NCBI RefSeq assembly: GCF_000716535.1
Contig: NZ_JNWV01000037.1
Location: 1-64,000, forward strand
Source: Streptomyces flaveolus
Lineage (GTDB): Bacteria; Actinomycetota; Actinomycetes; Streptomycetales; Streptomycetaceae
DNA: 64,000 nucleotides
Direction: 5' to 3'
Every line of letters starts with the position of its first letter. The first letter of the stretch is position 1. This document shows positions 1 to 8,327 of the stretch, piece after piece. The notes under the pieces were generated by a model. It was not told the origin of the DNA, searched no databases, and was given only the letters and a program-made list of their open reading frames with translations. The translations under genes and the position numbers were made by a program.

Positions 1-183
1 GACCAGGTAGCTGGTGGCCGGGGTGTCACCGCCCAGGGCGAACGCCTCATCCGCGGCGCGGACATGCAGAGCGTCCCGGTCCGGGTCGGCGTAGACGGCA
101 ACGCTCGCGATCCCGGCGTCCCGGCAGGCCCGGGCCACGCGGACAGCGATTTCGCCACGGTTGGCGATGAGCACCTTGCGCAC
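1..183 (-). CDS. Biotin carboxylase subunit of acyl-CoA carboxylase, N-terminal part (cut by window edge)
   Basis: The first 61 residues are visible; the gene runs off the left edge. The start is a GTG preceded by GGAAAGGA. The N-terminus carries the biotin-carboxylase opening motif [13 protein letters not shown], followed by ADPD and a GGD loop, as in actinobacterial AccA proteins that carry both biotin carboxylase and biotin carrier domains. It would carboxylate biotin with ATP and bicarbonate and pass the carboxyl group to the carboxyltransferase encoded at 593-2161, making malonyl-CoA for the polyketide synthase. It is the last visible gene of a leftward run of precursor-supply genes. The C-terminal domains cannot be checked. 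Confidence 0.9.
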   Translation of the reverse strand, partial: MRKVLIANRGEIAVRVARACRDAGIASVAVYADPDRDALHVRAADEAFALGGDTPATSYLV

Positions 184-249
184 GATGTTCCTTTCCTGGC
201 TGGGTGGTGGGGTGGTCGTAGGTCCAACGGGGCTGGTCCGGAGCGGTCG

Positions 250-465
250 TTACCGCCAGGACCAGTGGGCGGCGGCCGAGCGCCAGCCGAGCGGGGCGCC
301 GGGGGCGGGCCGGGTGCCCGCGCGGCTCCAGCGCGGGGCCGGGGCCGGAGCCGGCGCGACGGGGGAGCCGGGGGCGACGCGCTGGAGCAGGACGGCGGTG
401 AGCGCGGCGAGTTCGGCCGGGTCGGCCGAGCCTCGCTCGATCCGGATCAGCGGGGCGGTGGTCAT
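250..465 (-). CDS. Acyl-CoA carboxylase epsilon subunit
   Basis: A 71-residue protein starting at an ATG preceded by AAAGGAG. It opens with a short strand (IRIERG), then the stretch DPAELAALTAVL, and ends with a tryptophan-rich tail (GWRSAAAHWSW), the layout of the small epsilon subunits that stabilise actinobacterial acyl-CoA carboxylases. A low-complexity Ala/Pro linker lies in the middle. It sits between the carboxyltransferase and biotin carboxylase genes, as is normal for this complex. An upstream extension of the same frame is possible, but the ribosome site favours the start given. Confidence 0.8.
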   Translation of the reverse strand: MTTAPLIRIERGSADPAELAALTAVLLQRVAPGSPVAPAPAPAPRWSRAGTRPAPGAPLGWRSAAAHWSWR

Positions 466-592
466 CGGGGCACTCCTTTGCCGCGGGGTCGCCGCGGGGT
501 CGGTTCCGGGGACTGCGGGGGGCCTTGCGGAGTCGGCGCGAGGTGGGGGTGACGCCGGTGCGGGGCTGGTGCCGCGGGGCACGCCGTGGGGT

Positions 593-2161
593 TCACTGCG
601 GCGGGTTCCCGTGCTTGCGGGCGGGGAGTTCGGCGTGCTTGGTGCGCAGCATGGCCAGGGACCTGATGAGGACCTCCCGGGTCTGCCGGGGATCGATGAC
701 GTCGTCGATCAGGCCACGCTCGGCCGCGTAGTACGGGTGCATCAGCTCGGACTGGTACTCCGCGATCTTCTGCCGCCGGGTGGCCTCCGGGTCGTCGGAC
801 GCGGCGATCTCCCGGCGGAAGATGACGTTCGCGGCGCCCTCCGCGCCCATGACCGCGATCTCGTTCGTCGGCCAGGCGTAGGTGAGGTCGGCGCCGATCG
901 AGCGGGAGTCCATGACGATGTATGCGCCGCCGTAGGCCTTGCGCAGGATGAGGGAGATGCGGGGCACGGTGGCGTTGCAGTACGCGTACAGCAGCTTCGC
1001 GCCGCGGCGGATGATGCCGTTGTGCTCCTGGTCGACACCCGGCAGGAAGCCCGGGACGTCGACGAGGGTGACCAGGGGGATGTTGAAGGCGTCGCACAGC
1101 TGGACGAAGCGGGCGGCCTTCTCCGACGCCTCGATGTCCAGCACGCCGGCCGTCGACGCGGGCTGGTTGGCGACGACGCCGACCACGTGTCCGTCGAGCC
1201 GGGCGAACGCGACGACGATGTTGGTGGCCCACAGGGCGTGCACCTCGACGTACTCGCCGTCGTCCACGATCTCCTCGATGACCGCCCGGACGTCGTAGGA
1301 CCGGTTGGGGTCCGCCGGGACCAGGTCCAGCAGGGCGTCGTTCGGGCGGTCGGCGGGGTCCTCGGTGGGGACGACGGGCGCCGTCTCCCGGTTGTTCGAC
1401 GGCAGCAGCCCGAGCAGGAAGCGCACGTCCTCCAGGCAGCTCTCCTCGTCGTCGTACGCGAAGTGCGCGACGCCGCTGGTGGCGGCGTGCACATCGGCAC
1501 CGCCCAGCCCGTTCTGGCTGATCTCCTCGCCGGTGACGGCCTTGACCACGTCCGGGCCGGTGATGAACATCTGCGAGGTGTCGCGGACCATGAACACGAA
1601 GTCGGTCAGGGCCGGCGAGTAGGCCGCGCCGCCCGCGCAGGGCCCGAGCATGACGCTGATCTGCGGGATCACCCCGGAGGCGCGGGTGTTGCGCTGGAAG
1701 ATGCCGCCGTACCCGGCGAGCGCGGTGACACCCTCCTGGATGCGGGCGCCGGCACCGTCGTTGAGGCTGACGACCGGGGCGCCGGCGGCCTCCGCCATGT
1801 CCAGGATCTTGTGGATCTTCTGGGCGTGCGCCTCGCCGAGCGCGCCGCCGAAGATGCGGAAGTCGTGGGCGTAGACGAAGACGGTGCGGCCGTCCACCGT
1901 GCCCCAGCCGGTGACGACACCGTCCGTGTACGGCTTCTTCGCCTCCAGCCCGAAGCCGGCCGCGCGGTGCCGGCGCAACGGCTCGACCTCGTGGAACGAG
2001 CCCTTGTCGAGCAGCAGCTCGACGCGCTCGCGGGCGGTGAGCTTGCCCTTGTCGTGCTGGCGCCGGGTGGCCGCCGGGTCGGGGCCGGTCAGGACGGACT
2101 CGCGGATCGCCGCCAGTTCGTCCAGGCGCGTGTGGATGGTGCTGTTCTCGGTGGCGGGCAT
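593..2161 (-). CDS. Acetyl/propionyl-CoA carboxylase carboxyltransferase (beta) subunit
   Basis: A 522-residue crotonase-fold carboxyltransferase of full family length. Visible landmarks are ARERVELLLD near the N-terminus, GGALGEAHAQKI, the GGAAYSPAL and TGPDVV segments, and the C-terminal AYGGAYIVM and WPTNEIAVMGAEGA motifs around the CoA site. The ATG has GGAGGGG upstream. Aromatic polyketide clusters often carry their own copy (JadJ-type supply genes in jadomycin are comparable) to raise malonyl-CoA. It lies 31 bp downstream of the malonyltransferase gene and is followed by the epsilon and biotin carboxylase genes, so these probably form one supply operon. Acetyl- against propionyl-CoA preference cannot be decided by eye. 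Confidence 0.95.
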   Translation of the reverse strand: MPATENSTIHTRLDELAAIRESVLTGPDPAATRRQHDKGKLTARERVELLLDKGSFHEVEPLRRHRAAGFGLEAKKPYTDGVVTGWGTVDGRTVFVYAHDFRIFGGALGEAHAQKIHKILDMAEAAGAPVVSLNDGAGARIQEGVTALAGYGGIFQRNTRASGVIPQISVMLGPCAGGAAYSPALTDFVFMVRDTSQMFITGPDVVKAVTGEEISQNGLGGADVHAATSGVAHFAYDDEESCLEDVRFLLGLLPSNNRETAPVVPTEDPADRPNDALLDLVPADPNRSYDVRAVIEEIVDDGEYVEVHALWATNIVVAFARLDGHVVGVVANQPASTAGVLDIEASEKAARFVQLCDAFNIPLVTLVDVPGFLPGVDQEHNGIIRRGAKLLYAYCNATVPRISLILRKAYGGAYIVMDSRSIGADLTYAWPTNEIAVMGAEGAANVIFRREIAASDDPEATRRQKIAEYQSELMHPYYAAERGLIDDVIDPRQTREVLIRSLAMLRTKHAELPARKHGNPPQ

Positions 2162-2191
2162 GGTTCCCCTCCGTGGTCTCTCGGTGATCGG

Positions 2192-3163
2192 TCAGACGGC
2201 GGTGACGGGGGCGGAGGCGGCGGGGGCGAGCAGGCCGACGGCCGCGGCGAGGTGGGCGGCGTCGTGCGTGGGACGGGCCGGCACTTCCGGCGCGATGCGC
2301 CGGCACAGTCCCGACAGGACCTTGCCGGGGCCGACCTCCAGGAACAGGTCCGCTCCCGCGGCGGCCAAGCGGGTGACCGACTCGGTCCAGCGGACCCGGC
2401 CCGTCAGCTGGCGGCGCAGGGTGTCCACGATCTCGCGTGCGCTGGTGACCCGCGCGGCCGTCACCGTCGAGATCACCGGCACGGCCGGGTCCCGGAACGG
2501 CGTGGCCAGCAGGGCCTCGGTGAACTCCTCCTCCACGGGTGCCATCAGGCTGCTGTGGAAGGGCGCGCCGACGTTGAGGGCCAGCACACGGCGGGCGCCG
2601 GCCGTGCGGGCCGCCGCCATCAGCGCGTCCACGGCCTCCGTCTGTCCCGACACCACGGTCTGCGTGAACTCGTTGTCGTTGGCGACCTCGACGACCCCGG
2701 CGCCGCCGTCCCGGACGGTCGCGCACAGTTCCTCCACCGTGCGCAGGTCCAGGCCGACGACGGCGGCCATCCGGCCCGGCATCCGCTCGTTGACGGCGGC
2801 CATCAGCCGACCGCGCAGCCGGACCAGCCGCAGCGCGTCCTGCCAGTCCAGGGCGTCGGCGGCGACGAGGGCCGCGTACTCCCCCAGGCTGTGACCGGCG
2901 ACCAGCGCGGGGCGGACTCCCTGGCGGCGCAGGACGTCCAGCGTGACCACGCTGGTCAGCAGGATGGCCGGCTGGGTGATCGCGGTGTCGGCGAGGGTGT
3001 CGGCCGGACCCTGGTGGCACAGCTCGGTCAGCGGCAGGCCGAGCAGGTCGTCGGCGGGCCGGTAGTAGGTGTCCAGCAGGTGCGGCCAGCGCTCGGCCAG
3101 CTCCCGGCCCATGCCCACCCGCTGGGAGCCCTGGCCGGGGAAGACGAAGGCGGTGGCGGTCAT
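2192..3163 (-). CDS. fabD: Malonyl-CoA:ACP acyltransferase
   Basis: A 323-residue FabD-type transferase that moves malonyl units from CoA to the acyl carrier protein. The N-terminal FPGQGSQ, the nucleophile elbow GHSLGEYAAL (active serine) and the later PFHSSLM (catalytic His) are all present. The start ATG overlaps the stop of the upstream PPTase gene by four bases (ATGA), which implies translational coupling. Angucycline clusters may or may not carry their own malonyltransferase; here it would load the ACP encoded at 10254-10523. Confidence 0.93.
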   Translation of the reverse strand: MTATAFVFPGQGSQRVGMGRELAERWPHLLDTYYRPADDLLGLPLTELCHQGPADTLADTAITQPAILLTSVVTLDVLRRQGVRPALVAGHSLGEYAALVAADALDWQDALRLVRLRGRLMAAVNERMPGRMAAVVGLDLRTVEELCATVRDGGAGVVEVANDNEFTQTVVSGQTEAVDALMAAARTAGARRVLALNVGAPFHSSLMAPVEEEFTEALLATPFRDPAVPVISTVTAARVTSAREIVDTLRRQLTGRVRWTESVTRLAAAGADLFLEVGPGKVLSGLCRRIAPEVPARPTHDAAHLAAAVGLLAPAASAPVTAV

Positions 3164-4464
3164 AGCGGTGTCTCCTTGTGGTCGCTCGTGGGGCGGCGGG
3201 CGGCGGGCGGCGGTCTATGGGCCGGGGCCGGCGGCGCGGAGCCGTCGAGGCTCCCGTTCTCGGGCCAGGCGGGTGTGTTGCCGGCCGTGTTCTCGTGGGG
3301 TGTTGGAGCGTGGGCGTGCGCGCCCCCGTGCGGTGCTCGGGCGTGCGTCGTTCCGTGGGGAGTTGGGGTGGAGGCGTGCGGCTTTCCGTGGGGTGTCGGG
3401 GTGGGGCCGTGCGTCGTTCCGTGGGGAGTTGGGGTGGAGGCGGGCGTTGTTCCGTGAGGTGCCGGGGTGGAGGCGGGCGTTGTTCCGTGAGGTGCCGGGG
3501 TGGAGGCGGGCGTTGTTCCGTGAGGTGTCGGGGTGGGGCCGTGCGGCTTCCCGTGAGGTGCCGGGGTGGGGCCGTGCGTCGTTCCGTGGGGAGTTGGGGT
3601 GGAGGCGTGCGTTGTTCCGTGAGGTGCCGGGGTGGAGCCGTGCGGCTTCCCGTGGGGTGCCGGGGTGGGGCCGGATGGCCTGGTGTGCTGTTCGGGGGGT
3701 CGGCCGGGCGTCTGCTCGTCGAGCCACTCCTCGGGCAGTGGGCGTACCGTCCACGGGCCGTCCGGGGCGCCCTTGACGGCGACGGCGGCCCGGTGGGTGG
3801 GCCCGCACGGGAGGTCCCTCACCGTCCAGCCGGCGGGCCCGGGCCGGCCGGGGCCGGGGGTGCCCAGGTAGTCGAGGTGTGGGGGGCGGCCGAGACCGGT
3901 GCCGAGCCCCTTGAGGTAGGCCTCCTTGCGGGCCCATAGCTGGGCGAAGGACGCGGCGAGCCGCTCCGGCGGCAGCTCGGCGAGCTCGGCCCGCTCGCCA
4001 GGGTGCAGCAGACGGGTGCAGACCTCCGTCGTGGTGGCGGCGGGGATGCGCTGGATGTCCACGCCGACGGGGACCGTGGCCAGCCCCAGCAGGGCGCGTC
4101 CGCTGCTGTGCGACAGGGAGAAGTGCAGGCCGGGCGGGCCCGAGCCCGGCCGGGGCCGGAGCGCGGGGCGTCCGTGCGGGTCGCCGCAGCCGGGGCACGG
4201 CTCGCGGATGTAGGTCACCTCCCGCGGGGGCAGGCCGAGCCGGGCCGCGAGCAGCCGGCGCAGCGCGATGTGGGCGGCGGTGTAGAGCAGGGCGTCCCAC
4301 GGCCGCCGGAACGACGCGGCCCGGGCCCGTTCCCGCGCGTCGAGCTCATCGACCGCGAGCCGGCGGCCCACGCTGTGCGGGCCCGGGAAGCGCAGCAGCC
4401 AGAGATCCACCGCGGCTGCGCCGGGCGCCGCCGGCGGGGGCGCGCCGTCCGTCGCGTGCGTCAT
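3160..4464 (-). CDS. Sfp-type phosphopantetheinyl transferase with long C-terminal repeat tail
   Basis: A 434-residue protein. Roughly residues 15-245 are a Sfp/JadM-like 4'-phosphopantetheinyl transferase: FSLSHS, VGVDIQRIP (metal-binding Asp; the usual following Glu is Gln here) and WARKEAYLKG (catalytic Glu/Lys). It should convert apo-ACP to holo-ACP. Residues 267-376 are ten 11-residue repeats of the form TP[AT]PHG-x5, followed by a further His/Pro-rich tail of about 58 residues, making the protein far longer than family members (about 230-250). Both ends overlap neighbours by ATGA (exporter upstream, FabD downstream). The tail is uninterrupted by stops, so it is probably translated; its role is unknown. 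Confidence 0.88.
   Translation of the reverse strand: MTHATDGAPPPAAPGAAAVDLWLLRFPGPHSVGRRLAVDELDARERARAASFRRPWDALLYTAAHIALRRLLAARLGLPPREVTYIREPCPGCGDPHGRPALRPRPGSGPPGLHFSLSHSSGRALLGLATVPVGVDIQRIPAATTTEVCTRLLHPGERAELAELPPERLAASFAQLWARKEAYLKGLGTGLGRPPHLDYLGTPGPGRPGPAGWTVRDLPCGPTHRAAVAVKGAPDGPWTVRPLPEEWLDEQTPGRPPEQHTRPSGPTPAPHGKPHGSTPAPHGTTHASTPTPHGTTHGPTPAPHGKPHGPTPTPHGTTPASTPAPHGTTPASTPAPHGTTPASTPTPHGTTHGPTPTPHGKPHASTPTPHGTTHARAPHGGAHAHAPTPHENTAGNTPAWPENGSLDGSAPPAPAHRPPPAARRPTSDHKETPL
3337..3666 (-). repeat. 33-bp coding minisatellite, ten units, in the PPTase tail
   Basis: Ten consecutive 33-bp units, each encoding 11 residues: TP, then Ala or Thr, then PHG, then five variable residues such as TTPAS, KPHGP or TTHAS. 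Unit length is exact throughout, and variation is mostly at three or four positions. The period is a multiple of three, so copy-number change would keep the downstream frame open. The His-rich composition could bind metal or give a flexible anchor, but this is speculation. Confidence 0.95.
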
Positions 4465-5921
4465 GACGTGCCCGATCCGCTGGTCCGCCCGGACCGCAGG
4501 CCGAGGGCGGAGACGGCGAGGCCCGCGAGACCGACGGCGGTGACCAGGAGCAGGGCGGGACGGTGGCCGGCCAGGACCTGGGCCGGGGACGCGCCGGGTC
4601 CGGGCCGGTGCGCCGTCAGCAGCGCGGCCACCAGGGCGAGCATCAGCGCGGCCCCGAACTGCACGGCCGTCTGGTAGGCGCCGCTCGCGACTCCCGGCTC
4701 GGCGTCCGGCGCCGCCGCCATGGCCTGGAAGTGCAGGGCGGCGAAGCACAGCACGAAGGCGGCGCCGAGCAGCAGCAGGGTGGGCAGGACGTCGGTCGCG
4801 TACCGGGTGGGCACGGAAGCGCGCAGGTACAGCGCGTAGCCGAGCGGCGGTGCCAGGTACCCGGCCGCGATCAGCCGGGCCGCCCCGAACCGGCGCACCA
4901 TCCGTCCCGAGAAGCCGGCCGACAGCGCCAGCGGCAGCGCGGCGGGCAGCAGGGCCAGGCCGGTCCGGGCCGGGGACCAGCCCAGCAGGGTCTGCAGATG
5001 GAGGGTGACGAGGAACAGCAGCCCCAGGTACGAGCCGTTGAGCGCCGCCGCGCCGAACGCCGAGCGGACCAGGCCCGCCCGGGCCAGCACGCGCACCGGC
5101 AGCAGGGGATGCGCGGCGCGCCGTTCCCTGACCACGACGAGCGCGCCCAGCGCCACGGCGGCGGCGAACGCGCCGAGCGTGCCCGGCGCGGACCAGCCGT
5201 GCCGGGGCACACCGCCGATGCCGTACACCAGTGCCAGCAGCGCGGCGGGCAGGGCCAGCGCGGTCGGCAGCTCGTACGGCCGGCCCGCGCGCGCCCCGGT
5301 GGCGGGCGGTTCCCCGGGGATCAGCCGCAGCCCGAGCAGGAGCAGGGCGGCGGCGACGGGGGCCGGGAAGGCGAACGTCCACCGCCAGCTCGCCTCGGTC
5401 AGCAGGCCCGACAGCAGCAGTCCCAGGGAGAAGCCGCTCGCGCCGAACAGGCTGTACACGGAGACGGCCCGGTCGCGGGCGGGACCCGCCGGGAACGTCG
5501 TGGTGATGATCGACAGCCCGGTGGGGGCGGTGAGCGCCGCACACACGCCCTTGATCACGCGGGTGAGGATCAGGAACCACAGGGTGGTGGCCAGCGCGCC
5601 GGCCAGCGAGGCGGCGGCGAAGACGGTGACGGCGGCCAGGTAGACCCGGCGCCGCCCCAGCCGCTCCACGAGCCGGGTGCCGAACAGGATGACGGCACCG
5701 AAGCCGATGGCGAAGCCGCTCATCACCCAGTGCAGCGAGGTCGGCGCCGGCCCCAGGTCGGTGCCGACCGACGGGAGGGCGACCACGGCCACCGACACCT
5801 CCAGGGCGTCGATGAGCATGTTGCCGGCCAGCACGATCAGCAGCCCCCACAGGCGGGCGCCGAGCGGACCGGTGCCCGCCGCTTCCGCCTCGGCGACCGT
5901 CGCACGCGTCGTCGGTGTCAT
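4461..5921 (-). CDS. MFS drug exporter, DHA2 (14-helix) type
   Basis: A 486-residue, strongly hydrophobic protein with about 14 predicted membrane segments. It has the DHA2-family features LIDALEVSVAVVALPSVG in helix 1, the motif-A-like loop FGTRLVERLGRRRVY, and LTRVIKGVCAALTAPTG. UrdJ/LanJ-type exporters in angucycline clusters belong to this group, so export of the cluster product is the likely job. The stop overlaps the PPTase start by four bases, and the gene lies 31 bp downstream of the oxygenase-reductase fusion, within the same leftward transcript. Confidence 0.92.
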   Translation of the reverse strand: MTPTTRATVAEAEAAGTGPLGARLWGLLIVLAGNMLIDALEVSVAVVALPSVGTDLGPAPTSLHWVMSGFAIGFGAVILFGTRLVERLGRRRVYLAAVTVFAAASLAGALATTLWFLILTRVIKGVCAALTAPTGLSIITTTFPAGPARDRAVSVYSLFGASGFSLGLLLSGLLTEASWRWTFAFPAPVAAALLLLGLRLIPGEPPATGARAGRPYELPTALALPAALLALVYGIGGVPRHGWSAPGTLGAFAAAVALGALVVVRERRAAHPLLPVRVLARAGLVRSAFGAAALNGSYLGLLFLVTLHLQTLLGWSPARTGLALLPAALPLALSAGFSGRMVRRFGAARLIAAGYLAPPLGYALYLRASVPTRYATDVLPTLLLLGAAFVLCFAALHFQAMAAAPDAEPGVASGAYQTAVQFGAALMLALVAALLTAHRPGPGASPAQVLAGHRPALLLVTAVGLAGLAVSALGLRSGRTSGSGTS

Positions 5922-5952
5922 CGTCCCCTCCCCTCGTCCCGGCCTCGTCCGC

Positions 5953-6714
5953 TCAGCCGACGAGGGTGCCGCCGCTGGCGTCGACGAAGGAGCCGGTGAT
6001 CCAGCGGGCGTCGTCGGACGCGAGCAGCGCGACGATGTCGCCGACGTCGTGCGGTTCGCCGACGCGCTGGAAGACCGACAGCTGCGCCATCTGCTCGACG
6101 GCCTCCGGGATGTCGAAGACCGGGTTGCCGTTGCGGGTGATGCCCGGAGCGACGCTGTTGATCGTGATGCCGCGCGGACCGAGGTGCTTGGCGAAGTGCA
6201 GCGCGAGCATCTCCACCGCCGCCTTGCTCATCGCGTAGGCGATCTCCTGGGGGTTGGCGGTCTTCGTCAGGCCGGTGGAGATGTTGATGATGCGACCGCC
6301 GTCCGGCATGAGCGTGAGCGCCCGCTGGATGATGAAGAACGGGGCCTTGGCGTTCACCGCCATGATCCGGTCGAACAGCTCGGGCGTGGTGTCCTCGGGG
6401 GCCACTCCGCCCATGACGCCGGCGTTGTTGACGAGGATGTTCAGGTCGGTCCCGCCGGTGCGCTCCTTCAGGCCCTGCTCCACGGCGAGGAAGAGTTCGT
6501 GGACGTCTCCGGGAACGCCGAGTTCGGCCTGGACGGCGAAGGCCCGGCCGCCCTCCTTCTCGATCGTCCGGACGACGTCGGCGGCCGCCTCCTCGTTGCC
6601 GGTGTAGTGCACGACGACGAGTGCGCCCTCGCGGGCCAGGCGCAGGGCCGTCGCCCGGCCTATGCCTCGGCTGGAACCCGTGACCAGCGCGGTCTTACCC
6701 GTGAGCGTTCCCAT
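5953..6714 (-). CDS. Internally initiated stand-alone SDR reductase (alternative product of the fusion gene)
   Basis: Inside the fusion frame an ATG at 6714 begins MGTLTGK, exactly the first residues of the reductase domain, and is preceded by GAAGGAAC at normal ribosome-site spacing. For PgaM/CabM an internal start producing a separate reductase subunit that binds the full-length protein has been described; the same arrangement appears here. Predicted product is 253 residues, C6-ketoreductase type. This is inference from sequence plus family knowledge; translation from the internal site has not been shown for this gene. Confidence 0.65.
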   Translation of the reverse strand: MGTLTGKTALVTGSSRGIGRATALRLAREGALVVVHYTGNEEAAADVVRTIEKEGGRAFAVQAELGVPGDVHELFLAVEQGLKERTGGTDLNILVNNAGVMGGVAPEDTTPELFDRIMAVNAKAPFFIIQRALTLMPDGGRIINISTGLTKTANPQEIAYAMSKAAVEMLALHFAKHLGPRGITINSVAPGITRNGNPVFDIPEAVEQMAQLSVFQRVGEPHDVGDIVALLASDDARWITGSFVDASGGTLVG

Positions 6715-8325
6715 GGTGTTCCTTCGGTCGGTGTGGTGGCCGGCGCGCGCGCCGGGTGCGGTGACGGTGGGGGGCGAGTGGGGGGCGGGGGCGGTTCGGG
6801 TGACGCCGGGGGCGGTGCGGGTGTCGGGGGCGGCGAACCAGCGGCGCAGCGCCTCCCCGGGATCCGGGGTGCCGGGCGCGGCCACCCAGGCGACATAGCC
6901 GTCCGGTCGCACGAGGACCGCGTCGGTGCCGGTGAGGGCGGTGCCGGCGGGCGGCCGGGCCGCCACGTACGACACCCGCTCCCGCCAGGGCCGTACGGCG
7001 GCCGACCGGCGCTCGCGTCGCGTGGCGTCCGCGGACAGGTCGAGCAGGACGGCGCGTCCGGTCCGCAGCAGGCCGGCCGTGGTGACCGTGCCGTCCGGTG
7101 TCGCGAGGCGCAGTGGCGGCAGGCGTCTGCCGAGCAGCGCGGACGCTCCGGTGTCGGCGTCGGTGCCGGTGTCGTCGGCCGTGGGGTACGCGATGTCCAG
7201 CCCGGCGATCATCGCCGCCAGGTGGGCGCGGGCGGGCGGCAGGGCGGCCAGTTCGCCGACCACCTCGCGGACGGCCTCCACCTCCTCGCCGCCGAGCAGC
7301 AGCCGGGCCTGGGCGCGGATGTTGCCCAGGACGCGCCGGCCGACGGGGTGGCGTTCGCCGTGGTAGGTGTCCAGCAGGTCCTCGCCGGCCCCGCCGGCGA
7401 GGTGGGCGGCCAGCTTCCAGCCGAGGTTGAGCACGTCCTGGAGGGCCAGGTTGAGGGCCTGGCCGCCGATCGGCATCTGCCGGTGCGCGGCGTCGCCGGC
7501 CAGCAGCACGCGGCCCCGGCGGTACTCGGTCGCCTGTCGGGAGGCGTCGTCGAAGGAGTTGACCCACAGCGGGGTGCCGTGGCCGATGTCCTCCCCGGTG
7601 ACGCCGCGCCAGGCGGCCACGATCTCCGCGAAGTCCGGTGCGCCGGTGCGCCTGCGGGCGGGCGTCCCGAACGCGTGCACCATGACCCGGGTGACGCCGT
7701 CGGGGCGCCGGGCGGCGATGGCCAGGCCCTTCGGCAGCCGCTGGAAGCGCCGGTTGACGATGTCGAGGCCGGCGACATCGGCCCGCAGCAGCTCCCGTTC
7801 GGCGTCCGCGCCGGTGAACCGGAAGCCGCCCAGCCGCCGTACGGCGCTCTGCTCGCCGTCGCAGCCGACCACGTAGGCGGCCCGGACCCGCACCGGCCCT
7901 CGTGGGCCGGCGAGTTCGGCCGTGACGTGGTCCGCCGCCGGGGTGAGCGCGCGCAGCTCGTGGCCGCGCAGCACGGTCGCGCCGAGACCGGTGCTCCAGC
8001 CGTAAAGGACGCGCTCCACCTCGGCTTGCAGGATCTTCCACTGGCCCGGGTGCGTGCTGGGCAGGGTCAGGTCGAGCGGGATGCCGCCGAAGTGGCCCAG
8101 CGGCTCGTTCGGCGGGGTGCCGAAGTGCTCCAGCAGACCGCGGGCGTCGAGTGCCTCCATGGTCCGGGCGTGCAGGGTGGAGGCCCGGGACTCGGTGGTC
8201 GGCTCGGTCAGCCGCTCCGCGACCAGCACCTCGGCACCGCCGAGCCGCAGTTCGCCGGCGAGCAGCAGGCCCGCCGGACCGGCGCCGACCACCAGGACCT
8301 GGGTGCGCAGGAGGTCGCCGGACAT
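5953..8325 (-). CDS. Two-domain FAD monooxygenase / SDR reductase fusion (PgaM/UrdM type)
   Basis: A 790-residue open frame with no stop between domains. Residues about 1-500 are an aromatic flavoprotein hydroxylase: VVGAGPAG (FAD dinucleotide motif), VGCDG, and GRVLLAGDAAH with GGQALNLALQD. After a Pro/Ala/Thr-rich linker (about 505-537), residues 538-790 are a short-chain reductase: TGSSRGIG, NNAG, catalytic YAMSK and a Ser in INIST. This architecture is known from PgaM, CabM and UrdM, which act at C-12b hydroxylation/dehydration and C-6 ketoreduction of angucyclines. The ATG lies two bases after the aromatase stop. Together with the PgaE-like gene at 13455 it is the strongest evidence that the cluster is angucycline-type. 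Confidence 0.92.
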   Translation of the reverse strand: MSGDLLRTQVLVVGAGPAGLLLAGELRLGGAEVLVAERLTEPTTESRASTLHARTMEALDARGLLEHFGTPPNEPLGHFGGIPLDLTLPSTHPGQWKILQAEVERVLYGWSTGLGATVLRGHELRALTPAADHVTAELAGPRGPVRVRAAYVVGCDGEQSAVRRLGGFRFTGADAERELLRADVAGLDIVNRRFQRLPKGLAIAARRPDGVTRVMVHAFGTPARRRTGAPDFAEIVAAWRGVTGEDIGHGTPLWVNSFDDASRQATEYRRGRVLLAGDAAHRQMPIGGQALNLALQDVLNLGWKLAAHLAGGAGEDLLDTYHGERHPVGRRVLGNIRAQARLLLGGEEVEAVREVVGELAALPPARAHLAAMIAGLDIAYPTADDTGTDADTGASALLGRRLPPLRLATPDGTVTTAGLLRTGRAVLLDLSADATRRERRSAAVRPWRERVSYVAARPPAGTALTGTDAVLVRPDGYVAWVAAPGTPDPGEALRRWFAAPDTRTAPGVTRTAPAPHSPPTVTAPGARAGHHTDRRNTMGTLTGKTALVTGSSRGIGRATALRLAREGALVVVHYTGNEEAAADVVRTIEKEGGRAFAVQAELGVPGDVHELFLAVEQGLKERTGGTDLNILVNNAGVMGGVAPEDTTPELFDRIMAVNAKAPFFIIQRALTLMPDGGRIINISTGLTKTANPQEIAYAMSKAAVEMLALHFAKHLGPRGITINSVAPGITRNGNPVFDIPEAVEQMAQLSVFQRVGEPHDVGDIVALLASDDARWITGSFVDASGGTLVG

Positions 8326-8327
8326 GG

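Noticed and set aside
161..3457. Long plus-strand open frame over the carboxylase and malonyltransferase genes
   Set aside because: It is an opposite-strand shadow of clearly recognisable minus-strand genes; such long frames are expected at this GC content.
3337..3666. Non-coding tandem repeat between PPTase and FabD genes
   Set aside because: The PPTase frame stays open through all ten units and ends exactly in an ATGA overlap with the FabD start, so it is most likely coding.
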